Assembly (NCBI RefSeq): GCF_000959445.1
Contig: NZ_CP009631.1
Coordinates: forward strand, 1,922,001 to 1,986,000
Source: Burkholderia vietnamiensis LMG 10929
GTDB lineage: Bacteria; Pseudomonadota; Gammaproteobacteria; Burkholderiales; Burkholderiaceae
Reading direction: 5' to 3'
DNA length: 64,000 nucleotides
The notes below the pieces were generated by a model. That model ran no database searches and was not told the origin of the DNA. It saw only the letters and a program-made list of their open reading frames with translations. Shown here piece by piece: positions 25,703-36,020 of the stretch. Made by a program: the position numbers and the translations under genes. Positions within the stretch are counted from its first letter, which is position 1; the number at the start of each line of letters is the position of its first letter.

Positions 25703-25965
25703 CCGGATGACCGCGGCGGTGGTTCCACTGCGTGAAATCGCCGGCGATTACCGCACCGACGCCCGCATGACCGTTCGCTTGCCGCTTGACCGAGTATCGT
25801 GCGTATCGACCGATGATGGCCGACCGTCGAAAGCGCGAGCGCGGCGGTTCGCGTAACCGGCGCACGACGCACTCTCACGGAACGCGAACGTTCTGGAGCA
25901 GGGCCGCGACGGCATGACGATCGGCTCGGCGCCGCAGCCATCGCGCGCCGAGCCTGCCGCCGACG

Positions 25966-27588
25966 TCAGGACGCCTGCTTCGACATCAGATCGAGCGCCA
26001 GCGCCTGCGCGACTTCGATCCCGTCGATGGCCGCCGAGTAGATGCCGCCCGCATACCCGGCGCCTTCACCGGCCGGATACAGACCTTCGACGTTCACGCT
26101 CTGGTAATCGTCCTTGCGCCGAATGCGGATCGGCGACGACGTGCGCGTCTCCACGCCGGTGAGCACCGCATCGTGCATCGCGAAGCCGGCGATCTTTTTG
26201 TCGATCTGCGGCAGCGCTTCCCGAATCGCTTCGATCACGTAGTCGGGCAGCGCAGTGCTGAGATCGGTCGGCCGCACGCCCGGCTTGTACGACGGCACGA
26301 CGGAGCCGAGCGACGTCGACGGCCGGCCCGCGATGAAATCGCCGACCAACTGGCCCGGTGCGCTGTAATCGCCGCCGCCGAGCTCGAACGCGCGTTCCTC
26401 CCATTTGCGCTGGAACGCGATGCCCGCGAGCGGGCCGCCCGGATAGTCTTCCGGCGTGATGCCGACGACGATCCCCGCGTTCGCGTTGCGCTCGGCGCGC
26501 GAATACTGGCTCATGCCGTTGGTGACCACGCGGCCGGGCTCGGAGGTCGCCGCGACGACCGTGCCGCCCGGGCACATGCAGAAGCTGTACACCGCGCGCC
26601 CGTTGCTGCAGTGGTGGACCACCTTGTAATCGGCCGCGCCGAGCTGCTTGTGGCCCGCGAACTTGCCGAACCGGCTGCGGTCGATCAAGCCCTGCGGATG
26701 CTCGATCCGGAAGCCGAGCGAGAACGGCTTCGCCTCGATGAACACGCCGCGATCGTGCAGCATCTGGAACGTGTCGCGCGCGCTGTGGCCGACGGCCAGC
26801 ACCACGTGATCGCAGCGCAGCGTTTCGCCGTTCGACAGCTTCAGCGCGCGAACCTTGCCCTGCTCGATGTCGATGTCCTCGACGCGGGTTTCGAAGCGCA
26901 CTTCGCCGCCGAGCGCGTGGATCGTCGCGCGCATCTTTTCCACCATGCTGACGAGGCGGAACGTGCCGATGTGCGGCCGGCTCAGATACAGGATGTCCTC
27001 CGGCGCGCCGGCCTTGACGAACTCGTCGAGCACCTTGCGGCCGTAGTGATGCGGATCCTTGATCTGGCTGTACAGCTTGCCGTCGGAGAACGTGCCGGCG
27101 CCGCCTTCGCCGAACTGCACGTTGGACTCGGGATTGAGGACGCTCTTGCGCCACAGTCCGAACGTGTCCTTGGTGCGCTCGCGCACGGCTTTGCCGCGTT
27201 CGAGGATGATCGGGCGAAAGCCCATCTGCGCGAGGATCAGCCCGGCAAAGAGCCCGCACGGCCCCATCCCGATCACCACCGGGCGCAGGAAGTTGCCGTG
27301 CTCGGGCGCCTTCGTCACGAAGTGGTACGTCATGTCGGGCGTGACGCCGCAATGCGGCGTGCCGGCGAGTCGCGGCAGCACGGCCGCTTCGTCCTTGACC
27401 TCGACATCGACGATGTAGGTGAGCTTGATGTCGGCGCGCTTGCGCGCATCGTGCGCACGGCGGAACACCGTGTAGCGCAGAAGCCCGTCTGCCGGCACGC
27501 CGAGCTCGTCGAGGCGCGCGCGGATGGCGGCCTCGAGAGCGCTCTCGGGGTGGTCGAGCGGGAGTTTGATTTCGCTTAGCCGTAACAT
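25966..27588 (-). CDS. FAD-dependent oxidoreductase, uncharacterised family
   Basis: A 540-residue flavoprotein. After about 100 N-terminal residues with an RRAHDARKRADIKLTYIVD segment, the FAD dinucleotide fold appears as VIGMGPCGLFAGLILAQMG. HVVLAVGHSARDTF is the second nucleotide-binding part, and YSFCMCPGG with GEGAGYAGGI near the C-terminus are typical of this group of putative dehydrogenases (PA4991 or YtfP-like). The reaction is unknown. Length is normal and no defects are seen. Confidence 0.85.
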   Translation of the reverse strand: MLRLSEIKLPLDHPESALEAAIRARLDELGVPADGLLRYTVFRRAHDARKRADIKLTYIVDVEVKDEAAVLPRLAGTPHCGVTPDMTYHFVTKAPEHGNFLRPVVIGMGPCGLFAGLILAQMGFRPIILERGKAVRERTKDTFGLWRKSVLNPESNVQFGEGGAGTFSDGKLYSQIKDPHHYGRKVLDEFVKAGAPEDILYLSRPHIGTFRLVSMVEKMRATIHALGGEVRFETRVEDIDIEQGKVRALKLSNGETLRCDHVVLAVGHSARDTFQMLHDRGVFIEAKPFSLGFRIEHPQGLIDRSRFGKFAGHKQLGAADYKVVHHCSNGRAVYSFCMCPGGTVVAATSEPGRVVTNGMSQYSRAERNANAGIVVGITPEDYPGGPLAGIAFQRKWEERAFELGGGDYSAPGQLVGDFIAGRPSTSLGSVVPSYKPGVRPTDLSTALPDYVIEAIREALPQIDKKIAGFAMHDAVLTGVETRTSSPIRIRRKDDYQSVNVEGLYPAGEGAGYAGGIYSAAIDGIEVAQALALDLMSKQAS

Positions 27589-27700
27589 GAGTATTCGGAT
27601 ACGGTCGCCACGAAGCCGTGGCGGTGTTGAAACAGGCGAGAGCCGGCGCGCAGGCGAGGCGGTGGCGCGAAAAGCCGCGCCGTGCGGGCGCGGCCCGAGC

Positions 27701-28504
27701 TTACTCCGCTGCCGGGTGCATGCGGCTGTAGCGGTTCAGGATCGGGATCATCTGCGCGTAGATCTTCGGGTTCGCGGCGACGATCTCGTGGCGATGCAGG
27801 AAGTCCGCGTCGCCCGTGTAGTTGCCCACGAGACCGCCGGCCTCGGTGATCAGCAGGCTACCCGCCGCCATGTCCCACACGTTGATGCCCTGCTCGAAGA
27901 ACGCGTCGAGACGGCCGGCCGCGACGTTCGCGAGGTCGAGTGCGGCTGCGCCCGGGCGGCGCAGGCCCGTGCACGCTTGCGTCATCTCGGTGAACAGGCG
28001 CGCATACGCGTCGAGGCCGTCCTTCTCGCGGAACGGGAAGCCCGTGCCGACCAGCGCGTCGGCGAGGCGGTCGCGCCGGCCGACGCGAATGCGGCGGTCG
28101 TTCAGGTACGCGCCGCGGCCGCGGGTGGCCGTGAACAGGTCGTTGCGGTTCGGATCGTAGACGACGGCCTGCGTGACGACGCCCTTGTGCTCGAGCGCGA
28201 TCGACACGCAGTAGTACGGGAAGCCGTGGATGAAGTTGGTGGTGCCGTCGAGCGGATCGATGATCCACTTGAACTCGGATTCGTTCTCCGATTCGCCCGA
28301 TTCTTCCGCGAGGATCGCGTGGTCGGGGTAGGCGGTCTTCAGCGTCTCGATGATCGCCTCTTCGGCGGCCTTGTCCACTTCGGTGACGAAGTCGTTCTGC
28401 TGCTTCTTGCGGATCTCGATGAGGTCGAGATCGAGGGACGCACGATTGATGATCTGTCCGGCGCGGCGCGCAGCCTTGACAGCAATGTTGAGCATGGGAT
28501 GCAT
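27701..28504 (-). CDS. suhB: inositol-1-monophosphatase family protein SuhB
   Basis: A 267-residue Mg-dependent phosphatase. Metal-site motifs are [12 protein letters not shown] (residues 38-49), [13 protein letters not shown] (about 84) and [15 protein letters not shown] (about 210). In E. coli SuhB dephosphorylates inositol phosphate and also joins the rRNA antitermination complex; the second role cannot be tested here. The ATG giving [13 protein letters not shown] is the usual SuhB start. Divergent from trmJ across a 303-bp region. Confidence 0.93.
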   Translation of the reverse strand: MHPMLNIAVKAARRAGQIINRASLDLDLIEIRKKQQNDFVTEVDKAAEEAIIETLKTAYPDHAILAEESGESENESEFKWIIDPLDGTTNFIHGFPYYCVSIALEHKGVVTQAVVYDPNRNDLFTATRGRGAYLNDRRIRVGRRDRLADALVGTGFPFREKDGLDAYARLFTEMTQACTGLRRPGAAALDLANVAAGRLDAFFEQGINVWDMAAGSLLITEAGGLVGNYTGDADFLHRHEIVAANPKIYAQMIPILNRYSRMHPAAE

Positions 28505-28807
28505 GAGCCTGGATCCTGTAGCCGGCGGCACGGGCCGCCACGAAGTGGAACACACCGCCCGGAGCGGCGCAAACGTGCCGGGCGACATGAGACGCGAATT
28601 GACAAAGAGCGGGGTACGACCGCGGCGCACGGGATGCGACGCGTAAGCGCATGATTTTAGCCGATTTTCGCGCATTTCGGTGCGCCGCGATGCGAGGAAA
28701 CCCCCACTAGCCATCCGGACGAGTGGGTTTGCCGGGGCGATGGCGATACCATACGGCCATTCCGATGAACCGAGTCGTATCGAGTGGAAACTCCGCAGAA
28801 CCCCGCC
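28505..28807. other. intergenic region between divergent suhB and trmJ
   Basis: This 303-bp gap must hold promoters for both divergent genes. I see no good -35/-10 pair, no repeat and no convincing small gene in it. Confidence 0.4.
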
Positions 28808-29608
28808 ATGCCGTCCGAACCGGACGCAGCCTCGTCCCTGCCGCCGTCCGGCGGTTTCACCTCCACCCGCTTCGTGCTCGTCGAGCCGAGCCATCCCGGC
28901 AACGTCGGGGCGGCCGCCCGCGCGCTGAAGACGATGGGTTTCTCGCGGCTCGTGCTGGTCGCGCCGCGCGTGCCGCACGTCCAGAGCGACCCCGAAGCGA
29001 TCGCGATGGCGAGCGGCGCGGACGACGTCCTCGCCGGCGCGCACGTGGTGCCTACGCTCGGCGACGCGTTGTCGGGCGTGCACTGGTCGATCGCGCTGAC
29101 CGCCCGCACGCGCGAGTACGGCCCGCCGCGGCTCGCGCCGCGCGCGGCGGCCGCGCAAGCGCGCGCGCAGGTCGGCGCCGGCGACATCGCGCTCGTATTC
29201 GGCAACGAGCGCACCGGCCTCGCCAACGAGCACGTCGAGCAGTGCAGCGCGCTCGCGCACATCCCGGCGAATCCGGCCTACAGCTCGCTGAATCTCGCGC
29301 AGGCGATCCAGGTGCTCGCCTATGAACTGCGCGTCGCGTTCCTGGAGCACGGCGGCGCGCAGTCGCAGCCGGTGCAGGCCGAGGTCGGCACGCTCGCGCA
29401 GAGCGACGAGATCGAACGAATGTATGGCCACCTCGAGCGCGCGCTGATCGCGCTCGATTTTCTCGATCCGCGCAATCCGAAGAAGCTGATGCCGCGGCTG
29501 CGGCGCCTGTTCGCGCGCACCGGTCTCGAGCGCGAGGAGGTCAACATTCTGCGCGGCGTCGCGAAGCATATCCTGCTGAAGACGGGCGCCCCGGACGGCG
29601 ATGCGTGA
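28808..29608 (+). CDS. trmJ: tRNA (Cm32/Um32) methyltransferase TrmJ
   Basis: A SPOUT-family 2'-O-methyltransferase modifying position 32 of several tRNAs. [20 protein letters not shown] is motif 1 and [17 protein letters not shown] with [18 protein letters not shown] are motifs 2 and 3 of the knotted fold. The C-terminal 80 residues are helical, as in TrmJ. ATG at 28808 is used; an in-frame GTG at 28784 would add eight residues. It diverges from suhB, a pairing also seen in gammaproteobacteria. Confidence 0.92.
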   Translation: MPSEPDAASSLPPSGGFTSTRFVLVEPSHPGNVGAAARALKTMGFSRLVLVAPRVPHVQSDPEAIAMASGADDVLAGAHVVPTLGDALSGVHWSIALTARTREYGPPRLAPRAAAAQARAQVGAGDIALVFGNERTGLANEHVEQCSALAHIPANPAYSSLNLAQAIQVLAYELRVAFLEHGGAQSQPVQAEVGTLAQSDEIERMYGHLERALIALDFLDPRNPKKLMPRLRRLFARTGLEREEVNILRGVAKHILLKTGAPDGDA

Positions 29609-29786
29609 GCCGCCGTCGCACGCGCCGCGCACGAATACCCGTGCCGGCGGCGGGGTGAACGCGCGCCCGCGTGCGACCGTATGCGAGTGGCCCTACAATC
29701 GCCGAACGTCATAAGCAAAGAACCCGGCGCGATAACGGCCGGGCATGGCCGGCGGGCGCGCCGGCCTTTCCAGCCCACACCAGATC

Positions 29787-30560
29787 ATGTTCACTAGACT
29801 GCGCGAAGACGTTGCGACGATTCGCGAGCGGGACCCCGCCGCTCGCAGTGCCTGGGAAGTGCTCACCTGTTATCCGGGGCTGCACGCGCTCGTGCTGCAT
29901 CGGTTCGCGCATGCCTGCTGGCGCGCGAAACGCTACTGGCTCGCGCGGTTCGCGTCGCAGCTCGGTCGCTTCTTGACGGGGATCGAAATCCATCCGGGCG
30001 CGACGCTCGGCCGGCGCGTCTTCATCGATCACGGGATGGGCGTCGTGATCGGCGAGACCGCGATCGTCGGCGACGACTGCACGATCTACCAGGGCGTGAC
30101 GCTCGGCGGCACGTCGCTCACGCGCGGCGCGAAGCGCCATCCGACGCTCGAGGCCGGCGTGATCGTCGGCGCGGGGGCGAAGGTGCTCGGCGGGTTCACG
30201 GTCGGTGCGGGCGCGAAGATCGGTTCGAACGCGGTCGTCGTGAAGCCGGTGCCGGCGGGCGGCACCGCGGTCGGCAACCCGGCGCGCATCGTGATGCCGG
30301 CGCAACCGAAGCCGCAGCCCGAACGCGCGGCGTTCTGCGCGTACGGGATCACGCCGAACGCGGACGACCCGATGTCGCTCGCGATACACGGCCTGATCGA
30401 TCATGCGGCGAAGGAAAGCCGGCGCGTCGACGAGATCGTCGCCGCGCTCGAGCAGCTCGGCACCCATCTGGAAACGCTACAGGGCGCGGACGCAGCGCGT
30501 CTCGATCTGCGCCGCCTGTCGGCCGTGCTGGAGGGGAAGTCGGTCGAGCGTCAAACGTGA
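29787..30560 (+). CDS. cysE: serine O-acetyltransferase
   Basis: A 257-residue hexapeptide-repeat acetyltransferase making O-acetylserine from serine and acetyl-CoA, first step of cysteine synthesis. [20 protein letters not shown] and GVTLGGTSL are characteristic, with the catalytic His in [10 protein letters not shown]. It has the short N-terminal form: the repeats begin near residue 65, whereas they start near 140 in E. coli. In exchange the C-terminus is extended by about 80 helical residues ([20 protein letters not shown]). ATG chosen because [18 protein letters not shown] is the conserved N-terminus. Confidence 0.92.
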   Translation: MFTRLREDVATIRERDPAARSAWEVLTCYPGLHALVLHRFAHACWRAKRYWLARFASQLGRFLTGIEIHPGATLGRRVFIDHGMGVVIGETAIVGDDCTIYQGVTLGGTSLTRGAKRHPTLEAGVIVGAGAKVLGGFTVGAGAKIGSNAVVVKPVPAGGTAVGNPARIVMPAQPKPQPERAAFCAYGITPNADDPMSLAIHGLIDHAAKESRRVDEIVAALEQLGTHLETLQGADAARLDLRRLSAVLEGKSVERQT

Positions 30561-30637
30561 CGCGACCCGCGCGGGCGGTGAGCCAGCGATAGCCGTATCG
30601 CTTGGCCGGTCGATCGGTCAGTCGAGGTTGGCCGAGG

Positions 30638-31438
30638 TCAGTCGAGCGGCATCGCGTGGATGCCTTCGGCATCGACGCGCAGATAGCCGCCGCGCGGCAT
30701 GCCGTGGTCGAGATCCCAGTCGGGCAGCACCCAGCGAATGCCGCCGGGCTCGGTGTGACGCGCGGGGCGATGCGTGTGGCCGTGAATGATCACGCTCGCG
30801 CGGCCTTTGCGGAACAGCGTGGCCACGCCGTCACGCGTGACGTCGTAGGCCGCTGAAACCGGGCGCATCCGGCCCGCTTCGCTGTTCGAGCGCATGCGTT
30901 GCGCGAGCGCGCGGCGCCAGCGAAACGGCCACGCGAGGAACAGCGCCTGCGCGACGCGATTGCGCGCGAAGCGCCTGAAGATCTGATAACGACGGTCGGC
31001 CGTGCATTGCGCGTCGCCGTGGGCCAGCACGATGCGTTGACCGAACGCCGTGATCAGCGCCGGGTCGGGCAGCAGCATCGCGCCGGCCGCCTTCATGAAG
31101 CGCCGGCCGAGCAGGAAATCGCGGTTGCCGTGCATCACGTAGAGCGCGATGCCGCGCTCGGAGAACGTGTGCATCAGTGCGGCCATGCGCGCCGCGAACG
31201 GATCGTCGTCGAGCACGTCGTCGCCGATCCAGTATTCGAACAGGTCGCCGAGGATGAACACCGAGTCGGCGCTGTCGGCGGTGTATTTCACGAAATGCTC
31301 GAACGCGGCGACCGTCTTCGGGATCGCGTCGCTCAGGTGCAGATCGGACAGGAACAGGAACGGGCGTGCGGCGTGCGCGTATTCGCGCTCACCCGGCACG
31401 CCCGCGGAGACGCTTCGCGGCGGACTCTCCTGCAGCAT
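30638..31438 (-). CDS. lpxH: UDP-2,3-diacylglucosamine diphosphatase
   Basis: A 266-residue peripheral membrane enzyme that cleaves UDP-2,3-diacylglucosamine to lipid X in lipid A synthesis. Mn-binding motifs of the calcineurin-like fold are LSDLHLSD, ILGDLFEYWIGDD, MHGNRDFLLG, LAHGD and IHGHTHRP, all in order. It is the last gene of the TPR-ppiA-ppiB-lpxH minus-strand cluster, 26 bp after ppiB; ppiB-lpxH adjacency is also known from E. coli. Confidence 0.95.
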   Translation of the reverse strand: MLQESPPRSVSAGVPGEREYAHAARPFLFLSDLHLSDAIPKTVAAFEHFVKYTADSADSVFILGDLFEYWIGDDVLDDDPFAARMAALMHTFSERGIALYVMHGNRDFLLGRRFMKAAGAMLLPDPALITAFGQRIVLAHGDAQCTADRRYQIFRRFARNRVAQALFLAWPFRWRRALAQRMRSNSEAGRMRPVSAAYDVTRDGVATLFRKGRASVIIHGHTHRPARHTEPGGIRWVLPDWDLDHGMPRGGYLRVDAEGIHAMPLD

Positions 31439-31464
31439 CGAAGTGCCTCCGTAGCAACCGTGCG

Positions 31465-31956
31465 TTAGACCACCACGGCCTTTTCGATCACGACGTCGTC
31501 GGCCGGCACGTCCTGGTGGAAGCCAGCGTTGCCCGTCTTCACGGCCTTGATCTTGTCGACCACGTCCTGGCCTTCGACGACCTTGCCGAACACCGCGTAG
31601 CCCCAGCCCTGCGGCGTCGGCGACGAGTGGTTCAGGAAGTCGTTGTCGTTCACGTTGATGAAGAACTGCGCGGTGGCCGAATGCGGATCGTTGGTGCGCG
31701 CCATCGCGATCGTGTACGTGTCGTTCTTCAGGCCGTTGTTCGCTTCGTTGTCGATCGGCGCGTCGGTCGGCTTTTGCTTCAGGCCCGGCTCGAAGCCGCC
31801 GCCCTGGATCATGAAGCCGTTGATCACGCGGTGGAACACCGTGCCGTCATAGTGGCCCTTCTTCACGTAGTTCAGGAAGTTCTCGACCGTCTTCGGTGCC
31901 TTCGCGGCGTCCAGCTCGAGCTTGATCACGCCGTGGTTCGTATGCAGTTCAACCAT
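31465..31956 (-). CDS. ppiB: cytoplasmic cyclophilin-type peptidyl-prolyl isomerase
   Basis: A 163-residue cyclophilin without signal peptide. [15 protein letters not shown] holds the catalytic Arg and Gln, and [16 protein letters not shown] the other substrate-pocket residues. Length equals E. coli PpiB (164). It lies 88 bp after ppiA and 26 bp before lpxH on the minus strand. The two tandem cyclophilins are clearly related and probably arose by duplication. Confidence 0.93.
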   Translation of the reverse strand: MVELHTNHGVIKLELDAAKAPKTVENFLNYVKKGHYDGTVFHRVINGFMIQGGGFEPGLKQKPTDAPIDNEANNGLKNDTYTIAMARTNDPHSATAQFFINVNDNDFLNHSSPTPQGWGYAVFGKVVEGQDVVDKIKAVKTGNAGFHQDVPADDVVIEKAVVV

Positions 31957-32044
31957 GATGAATTCCTTCGGTATGGCGGTTTAAATGGCACGCGGCCGGT
32001 CGTGCGACGCGGCCGCGTGTGGCGCCGGACGTGCCGGCAGGTGC

Positions 32045-32620
32045 TTATTTCGAGACGACGCTGGCCGATTCGATCACGACCGGCTGGGCCGGCACGTCCT
32101 GCATCGGGCCGCGCGAGGTCGTGGCCACGCCTTCGATCTTCTTCACGACGTCGAGGCCGGACACGACCTTGCCGAACACCGCATAGCCGTTGCCGTCCGG
32201 GTTCGGGTAGTCGAGGCCGCTGTTGTCGACGGTATTGATGAAGAACTGCGCGGTGGCCGAATTCGGATCGCTGGTGCGCGCCATCGCGATCGTGCCCGTC
32301 AGGTTCTTCAGACCATTGCGGCTTTCCAGCGGGATCGGCGCACGCGTCGGCTTTTCCTCGAAGTTGGTCTTGTAGCCGCCGCCCTGGATCATGAAGCCCT
32401 TGATCACGCGATGGAAGATCGTGCCGTTGTACTGGCCGGCCTTCACGTAATCGAGGAAGTTGGCGACCGTCTTCGGTGCCTTCTCCGGGTAGAGCTCGAC
32501 GCGAATGTCGCCCTGCGAGGTCTTCAGCTGCACGACGGGGTGCGCGGTAGCCGATTGCGCAAAAGCAGGCGCGGTCGCGACAAGGGCGGCGCCGCCAAGC
32601 GCCAGCAACAGACGTTTCAT
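32045..32620 (-). CDS. ppiA: periplasmic cyclophilin-type peptidyl-prolyl isomerase
   Basis: A 191-residue cyclophilin with a cleavable Sec signal (KRLLLALGGAALVATAPAFA), so it acts in the periplasm on folding exported proteins. [15 protein letters not shown] and [15 protein letters not shown] are the active-site segments. It is located between the TPR gene and ppiB in one minus-strand cluster. Confidence 0.93.
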   Translation of the reverse strand: MKRLLLALGGAALVATAPAFAQSATAHPVVQLKTSQGDIRVELYPEKAPKTVANFLDYVKAGQYNGTIFHRVIKGFMIQGGGYKTNFEEKPTRAPIPLESRNGLKNLTGTIAMARTSDPNSATAQFFINTVDNSGLDYPNPDGNGYAVFGKVVSGLDVVKKIEGVATTSRGPMQDVPAQPVVIESASVVSK

Positions 32621-32659
32621 TGCGATCCTCAGATGGGGAGGGAAGGGAGGCCGCGCCGC

Positions 32660-33382
32660 TTACTGCGACGGCGCGACGTACGGAGCGGCCAGCGCGCCGG
32701 ACGGACCGTTGAACTGGAACGTCGGCGACAGCGGCAGCGTGGTGGTGCTGACGTTCGCGGCGGCGCGCTCGGTGTACGCGCGCGTGGACGGCGTGACCGC
32801 GCGTGCGTTGCCCGCCGTTTTCGGCGGCGTGACGATCTTCTGCAGATCGGCAAGGCGCTGCGCGGTTGCGCCGCTCGTGCGGCCGAGCGATTGCGCGCGC
32901 TTGTACGATTCGGCGGCGAGACGCAGGTACAGGTCGCCGAGGTTCTCGTACGCGAGCGAGTAGCTCGGGTTCGATTGCGTCGCGGTGACGAGCGCGCTGC
33001 GCGCTTCGTCGTAGCGGCCGTGCTTCGCGTACAGCGCCGCGAGGTTGTTGTACGGTTCGGGCAGTTCGGGGTACGCCTGCGTGATCGCGACGAACTGCTG
33101 GATCGCGTCGTCGTCGCGGTTCAGGCGTGCGAGCACCGTGCCGCGCTTGAACTGCGCCTGCACGTCGTGCGGATTCGCCGCAATGCGCGCATCGAGCTGC
33201 GCGAGCGCCTGTTGCCACTGCTTGCCGGAGATCGACGCGTCGATTTCGGGCGTGCCGTCGGCGATGGCGGGCGCTCTTTGCGCATGGGCTGCCGGGGCTG
33301 CGAAAAGCGTCAGCGCGACGCCCATGATGGCGGTTGCAACGAGGGTCGCAGCGCTCGGCGCGCGGCCGCGATGAGGTTTCAT
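32660..33382 (-). CDS. exported tetratricopeptide repeat protein
   Basis: A 240-residue protein with a signal peptide (ATAIMGVALTLFAAPAAHA) followed by about three TPR units, for example DVQAQFKRGTVLARLNRDDD and LPEPYNNLAALYAKHGRYDE and SLAYENLGDLYLRLAAESYK. It probably acts as a periplasmic or outer-membrane scaffold; no specific function can be given. ATG at 33382 (MKPHRG) is preferred over the upstream start at 33415. First gene of the cluster leading to lpxH, divergent from cysS. Confidence 0.82.
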   Translation of the reverse strand: MKPHRGRAPSAATLVATAIMGVALTLFAAPAAHAQRAPAIADGTPEIDASISGKQWQQALAQLDARIAANPHDVQAQFKRGTVLARLNRDDDAIQQFVAITQAYPELPEPYNNLAALYAKHGRYDEARSALVTATQSNPSYSLAYENLGDLYLRLAAESYKRAQSLGRTSGATAQRLADLQKIVTPPKTAGNARAVTPSTRAYTERAAANVSTTTLPLSPTFQFNGPSGALAAPYVAPSQ

Positions 33383-33616
33383 AGGCGTAAATCGGAATGT
33401 TATACTCCGAGCCATTCTAACAAAACGTCTGCGCGTTCCGGCGAGCGGCAGACAGTCTTTCTTTGCCTCTCGTGGCCGTCACCGCTGTGCTTGCAGCCTG
33501 ACCGCCCCATGTGATATCGAGGACGTCCGGCGTCATGCCGCGGCAGGTGGTCCGTCCGTTTCGCATGCAGGGCGAGCTTCGCCAGGGCGGTTTCCTTCGG
33601 CTCACGGTTCATCTCT

Positions 33617-35014
33617 ATGGAATCACTGCGCATCTACAACACGCTCGCGCGTGACAAGCAAGTTTTCGTGCCGCGCCAGCCCGGCGAAGTGCGAATGTAC
33701 GTATGCGGGATCACCGTCTACGACTATTGTCACGTGGGCCACGCGCGCATGCTGGTCGTGTTCGACCTCGTCCAGCGCTGGCTGCGTGCGATCGGCTACC
33801 GGGTCACGTACGTGCGCAACATCACCGACGTCGACGACAAGATCATCCGCCGCGCGGTCGAGAACGGCGAGTCGATCAAGTCGCTGACCGACCGCTTCAT
33901 CGGCGCGATGCACGACGATGAAGCGGCGCTCGGCATCCAGCGGCCCGATATCGAGCCGCGCGCGACGCAGTTCATTCCGCAGATGCTCGGGATGATCGAG
34001 CAGCTCGAGGCGAACGGCTACGCGTATCAGGCGAGCGACGGCGACGTCAATTATTCGGTCCGCAAGTTCGCGAACTACGGGAAGCTGTCCGGCAAGTCGC
34101 TCGACGATCTGCGCGCGGGCGAACGCGTGGCCGCCAACGACGCGAAGGAAGATCCGCTCGATTTCGTGTTGTGGAAGCGCGCGAAAGCTGAGGACCCCGA
34201 AGGCGCATCGTGGGCATCGAAATACGGGATGGGCCGGCCGGGCTGGCACATCGAGTGCTCCGCGATGGGCTGCACATTGCTCGGCGAGCATTTCGACATC
34301 CACGGCGGCGGGCAGGATCTGCAATTCCCGCACCACGAGAACGAGATTGCGCAGAGCGAAGGCGCGACCGGTCAGACGTTCGTCAATTACTGGATGCACA
34401 ACGGCTTCGTGCAGGTCGACAACGAGAAGATGTCGAAATCGCTCGGCAACTTCTTCACGATCCGCGAAGTGCTCGAGCGGTACGACGCCGAGGTCATGCG
34501 CTTCTTCATCGTGCGCACGCACTACCGGTCGCCGCTGAACTACAGCGACGTGCACCTCGACGATGCGCGCGCGTCGCTCACGCGTCTGTATACGGCGCTG
34601 AAGGACGTCGAGCCCGATGCGCTCGCGCTCGACTGGAACGAGCCTTACGCGCAGCGGTTCGCGGCCGCGATGAACGACGACATCAATACGCCGGTGGCGG
34701 TGGCGACGTTGTTCGAGCTCGCGGGCGAGGTCAACCGCACGCGCGATGCATCGCTCGCGCGGCAACTGAAACAACTGGCGGGCCTGCTGGGCCTGCTCGG
34801 CCGCGAGCCGCGCGCGTTCCTGCAGCAGGGCGCCGGCTCCGCGCAGGCGGGCGCGCTCGCAGCCGACGAAATCGAAGCGAGGATCGCCGCGCGCGTCGCG
34901 GCGAAACAAGCGAAGGACTATGCCGAAGCGGACCGGATTCGGGCGGAATTGCTCGAGGCCGGCATCGCACTTGAAGACAAACCGGGCGGATCGACCGAAT
35001 GGCGTCGCGTATGA
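33617..35014 (+). CDS. cysS: cysteinyl-tRNA synthetase
   Basis: A 465-residue class I aminoacyl-tRNA synthetase. [17 protein letters not shown] contains the HIGH-like motif and one zinc-binding Cys; further zinc ligands are in HIECSAMG and the [14 protein letters not shown] region. The KMSKS loop is [12 protein letters not shown]. The C-terminal helical anticodon-recognition part is complete. The divergent TPR gene is 234 bp away. Confidence 0.97.
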   Translation: MESLRIYNTLARDKQVFVPRQPGEVRMYVCGITVYDYCHVGHARMLVVFDLVQRWLRAIGYRVTYVRNITDVDDKIIRRAVENGESIKSLTDRFIGAMHDDEAALGIQRPDIEPRATQFIPQMLGMIEQLEANGYAYQASDGDVNYSVRKFANYGKLSGKSLDDLRAGERVAANDAKEDPLDFVLWKRAKAEDPEGASWASKYGMGRPGWHIECSAMGCTLLGEHFDIHGGGQDLQFPHHENEIAQSEGATGQTFVNYWMHNGFVQVDNEKMSKSLGNFFTIREVLERYDAEVMRFFIVRTHYRSPLNYSDVHLDDARASLTRLYTALKDVEPDALALDWNEPYAQRFAAAMNDDINTPVAVATLFELAGEVNRTRDASLARQLKQLAGLLGLLGREPRAFLQQGAGSAQAGALAADEIEARIAARVAAKQAKDYAEADRIRAELLEAGIALEDKPGGSTEWRRV

Positions 35015-35057
35015 GCGCGGCGCGTTCCACTGATCGATCCGTCGGGTAGGAGGCAAG

Positions 35058-35921
35058 ATGGCAACGGCCAGAAAAGCGCCGGTCAGGCGTGCGACTCCGC
35101 TCGCCGCGCGTCCGGCAGCCAAGCGCGGCTCGGCGGCGAAGTCGGACGCGACGCGCGCCGTGCTGAACGGCGCGCTCAACGGTCATGCGAAGCCGGTGCG
35201 CGCGAAAGGCGTCGACCCGGCTCAGCCGGAAACCACGTCGGCGGCTGCCGACACGGCTCGCAAGGTGCGCGCATCCGACGATGCGGGCAGCGCCGACGTC
35301 GTGCGTCCCGCATACTGGGACAAGGCATGCGCCGATCTCGTCAAGCGCGACCGCATTCTGAAGAAGCTGATCCCGAAGTTCGGCCCGGCGCATCTCGTGA
35401 AGCGCGGCGAGCCGTTCGTCACGCTCGCGCGCTCGGTCGTCGGCCAGCAGATTTCGGTGCCGTCGGCGCAGGCGCTGTGGGCGCGCATCGAGGATGCGTG
35501 TCCGAAGCTCGCGCCGCAACCGGTGATCCGGCTCGGCGCGGACAAGCTGATCGCGTGCGGCCTGTCGAAGCGCAAGACCGAATACATTCTCGATCTCGCG
35601 CAGCACTTCGTGTCGGGCGCGCTGCATGTCGACAAATGGACGTCGATGGACGACGAGGACGTGATCGCGGAACTCACGCAGATCCGCGGCATCAGCCGCT
35701 GGACGGCCGAGATGTTCCTGATCTTCAACCTGTCGCGTCCGGATGTCCTGCCGCTCGACGATCCTGGCCTGATCCGTGCGATTAGCGTCAACTACTTCAG
35801 CGGAGAGCCCGTCACGCGCAGCGAAGCGCGCGAAGTGGCCGCCAACTGGGAGCCGTGGCGTACCGTCGCGACCTGGTACATGTGGCGCAGCCTCGACGTG
35901 CCCGATGGCGACGTCGATTGA
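35058..35921 (+). CDS. DNA-3-methyladenine glycosylase II family protein
   Basis: A 287-residue HhH-GPD base-excision repair glycosylase. The helix-hairpin-helix is LTQIRGISRWTAEMFLIF and the catalytic Asp is in LPLDDPGL. FVTLARSVVGQQISVPSAQ is the conserved start of the domain. Unlike E. coli AlkA it begins with about 75 residues of Ala/Lys/Arg-rich low-complexity sequence, which may bind DNA nonspecifically; no AlkA N-terminal fold is apparent. Strong TAGGAGG site before the ATG. Confidence 0.88.
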   Translation: MATARKAPVRRATPLAARPAAKRGSAAKSDATRAVLNGALNGHAKPVRAKGVDPAQPETTSAAADTARKVRASDDAGSADVVRPAYWDKACADLVKRDRILKKLIPKFGPAHLVKRGEPFVTLARSVVGQQISVPSAQALWARIEDACPKLAPQPVIRLGADKLIACGLSKRKTEYILDLAQHFVSGALHVDKWTSMDDEDVIAELTQIRGISRWTAEMFLIFNLSRPDVLPLDDPGLIRAISVNYFSGEPVTRSEAREVAANWEPWRTVATWYMWRSLDVPDGDVD

Positions 35922-36020
35922 CGTCTATCAGGTTTTAAACATCAATAGTTGAGAACCGGTTTTGCGCATCGCCCGCGCGGGTAGAATACGCGCTGCCGCA
36001 AGACCCAAGGATTCGAACAC

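Noticed and set aside
25703..25965. Possible small protein starting near 25707 between the membrane protein and the FAD oxidoreductase genes
   Set aside because: No ribosome binding site, no recognisable domain and unremarkable composition in a 263-bp gap. I see nothing supported there.
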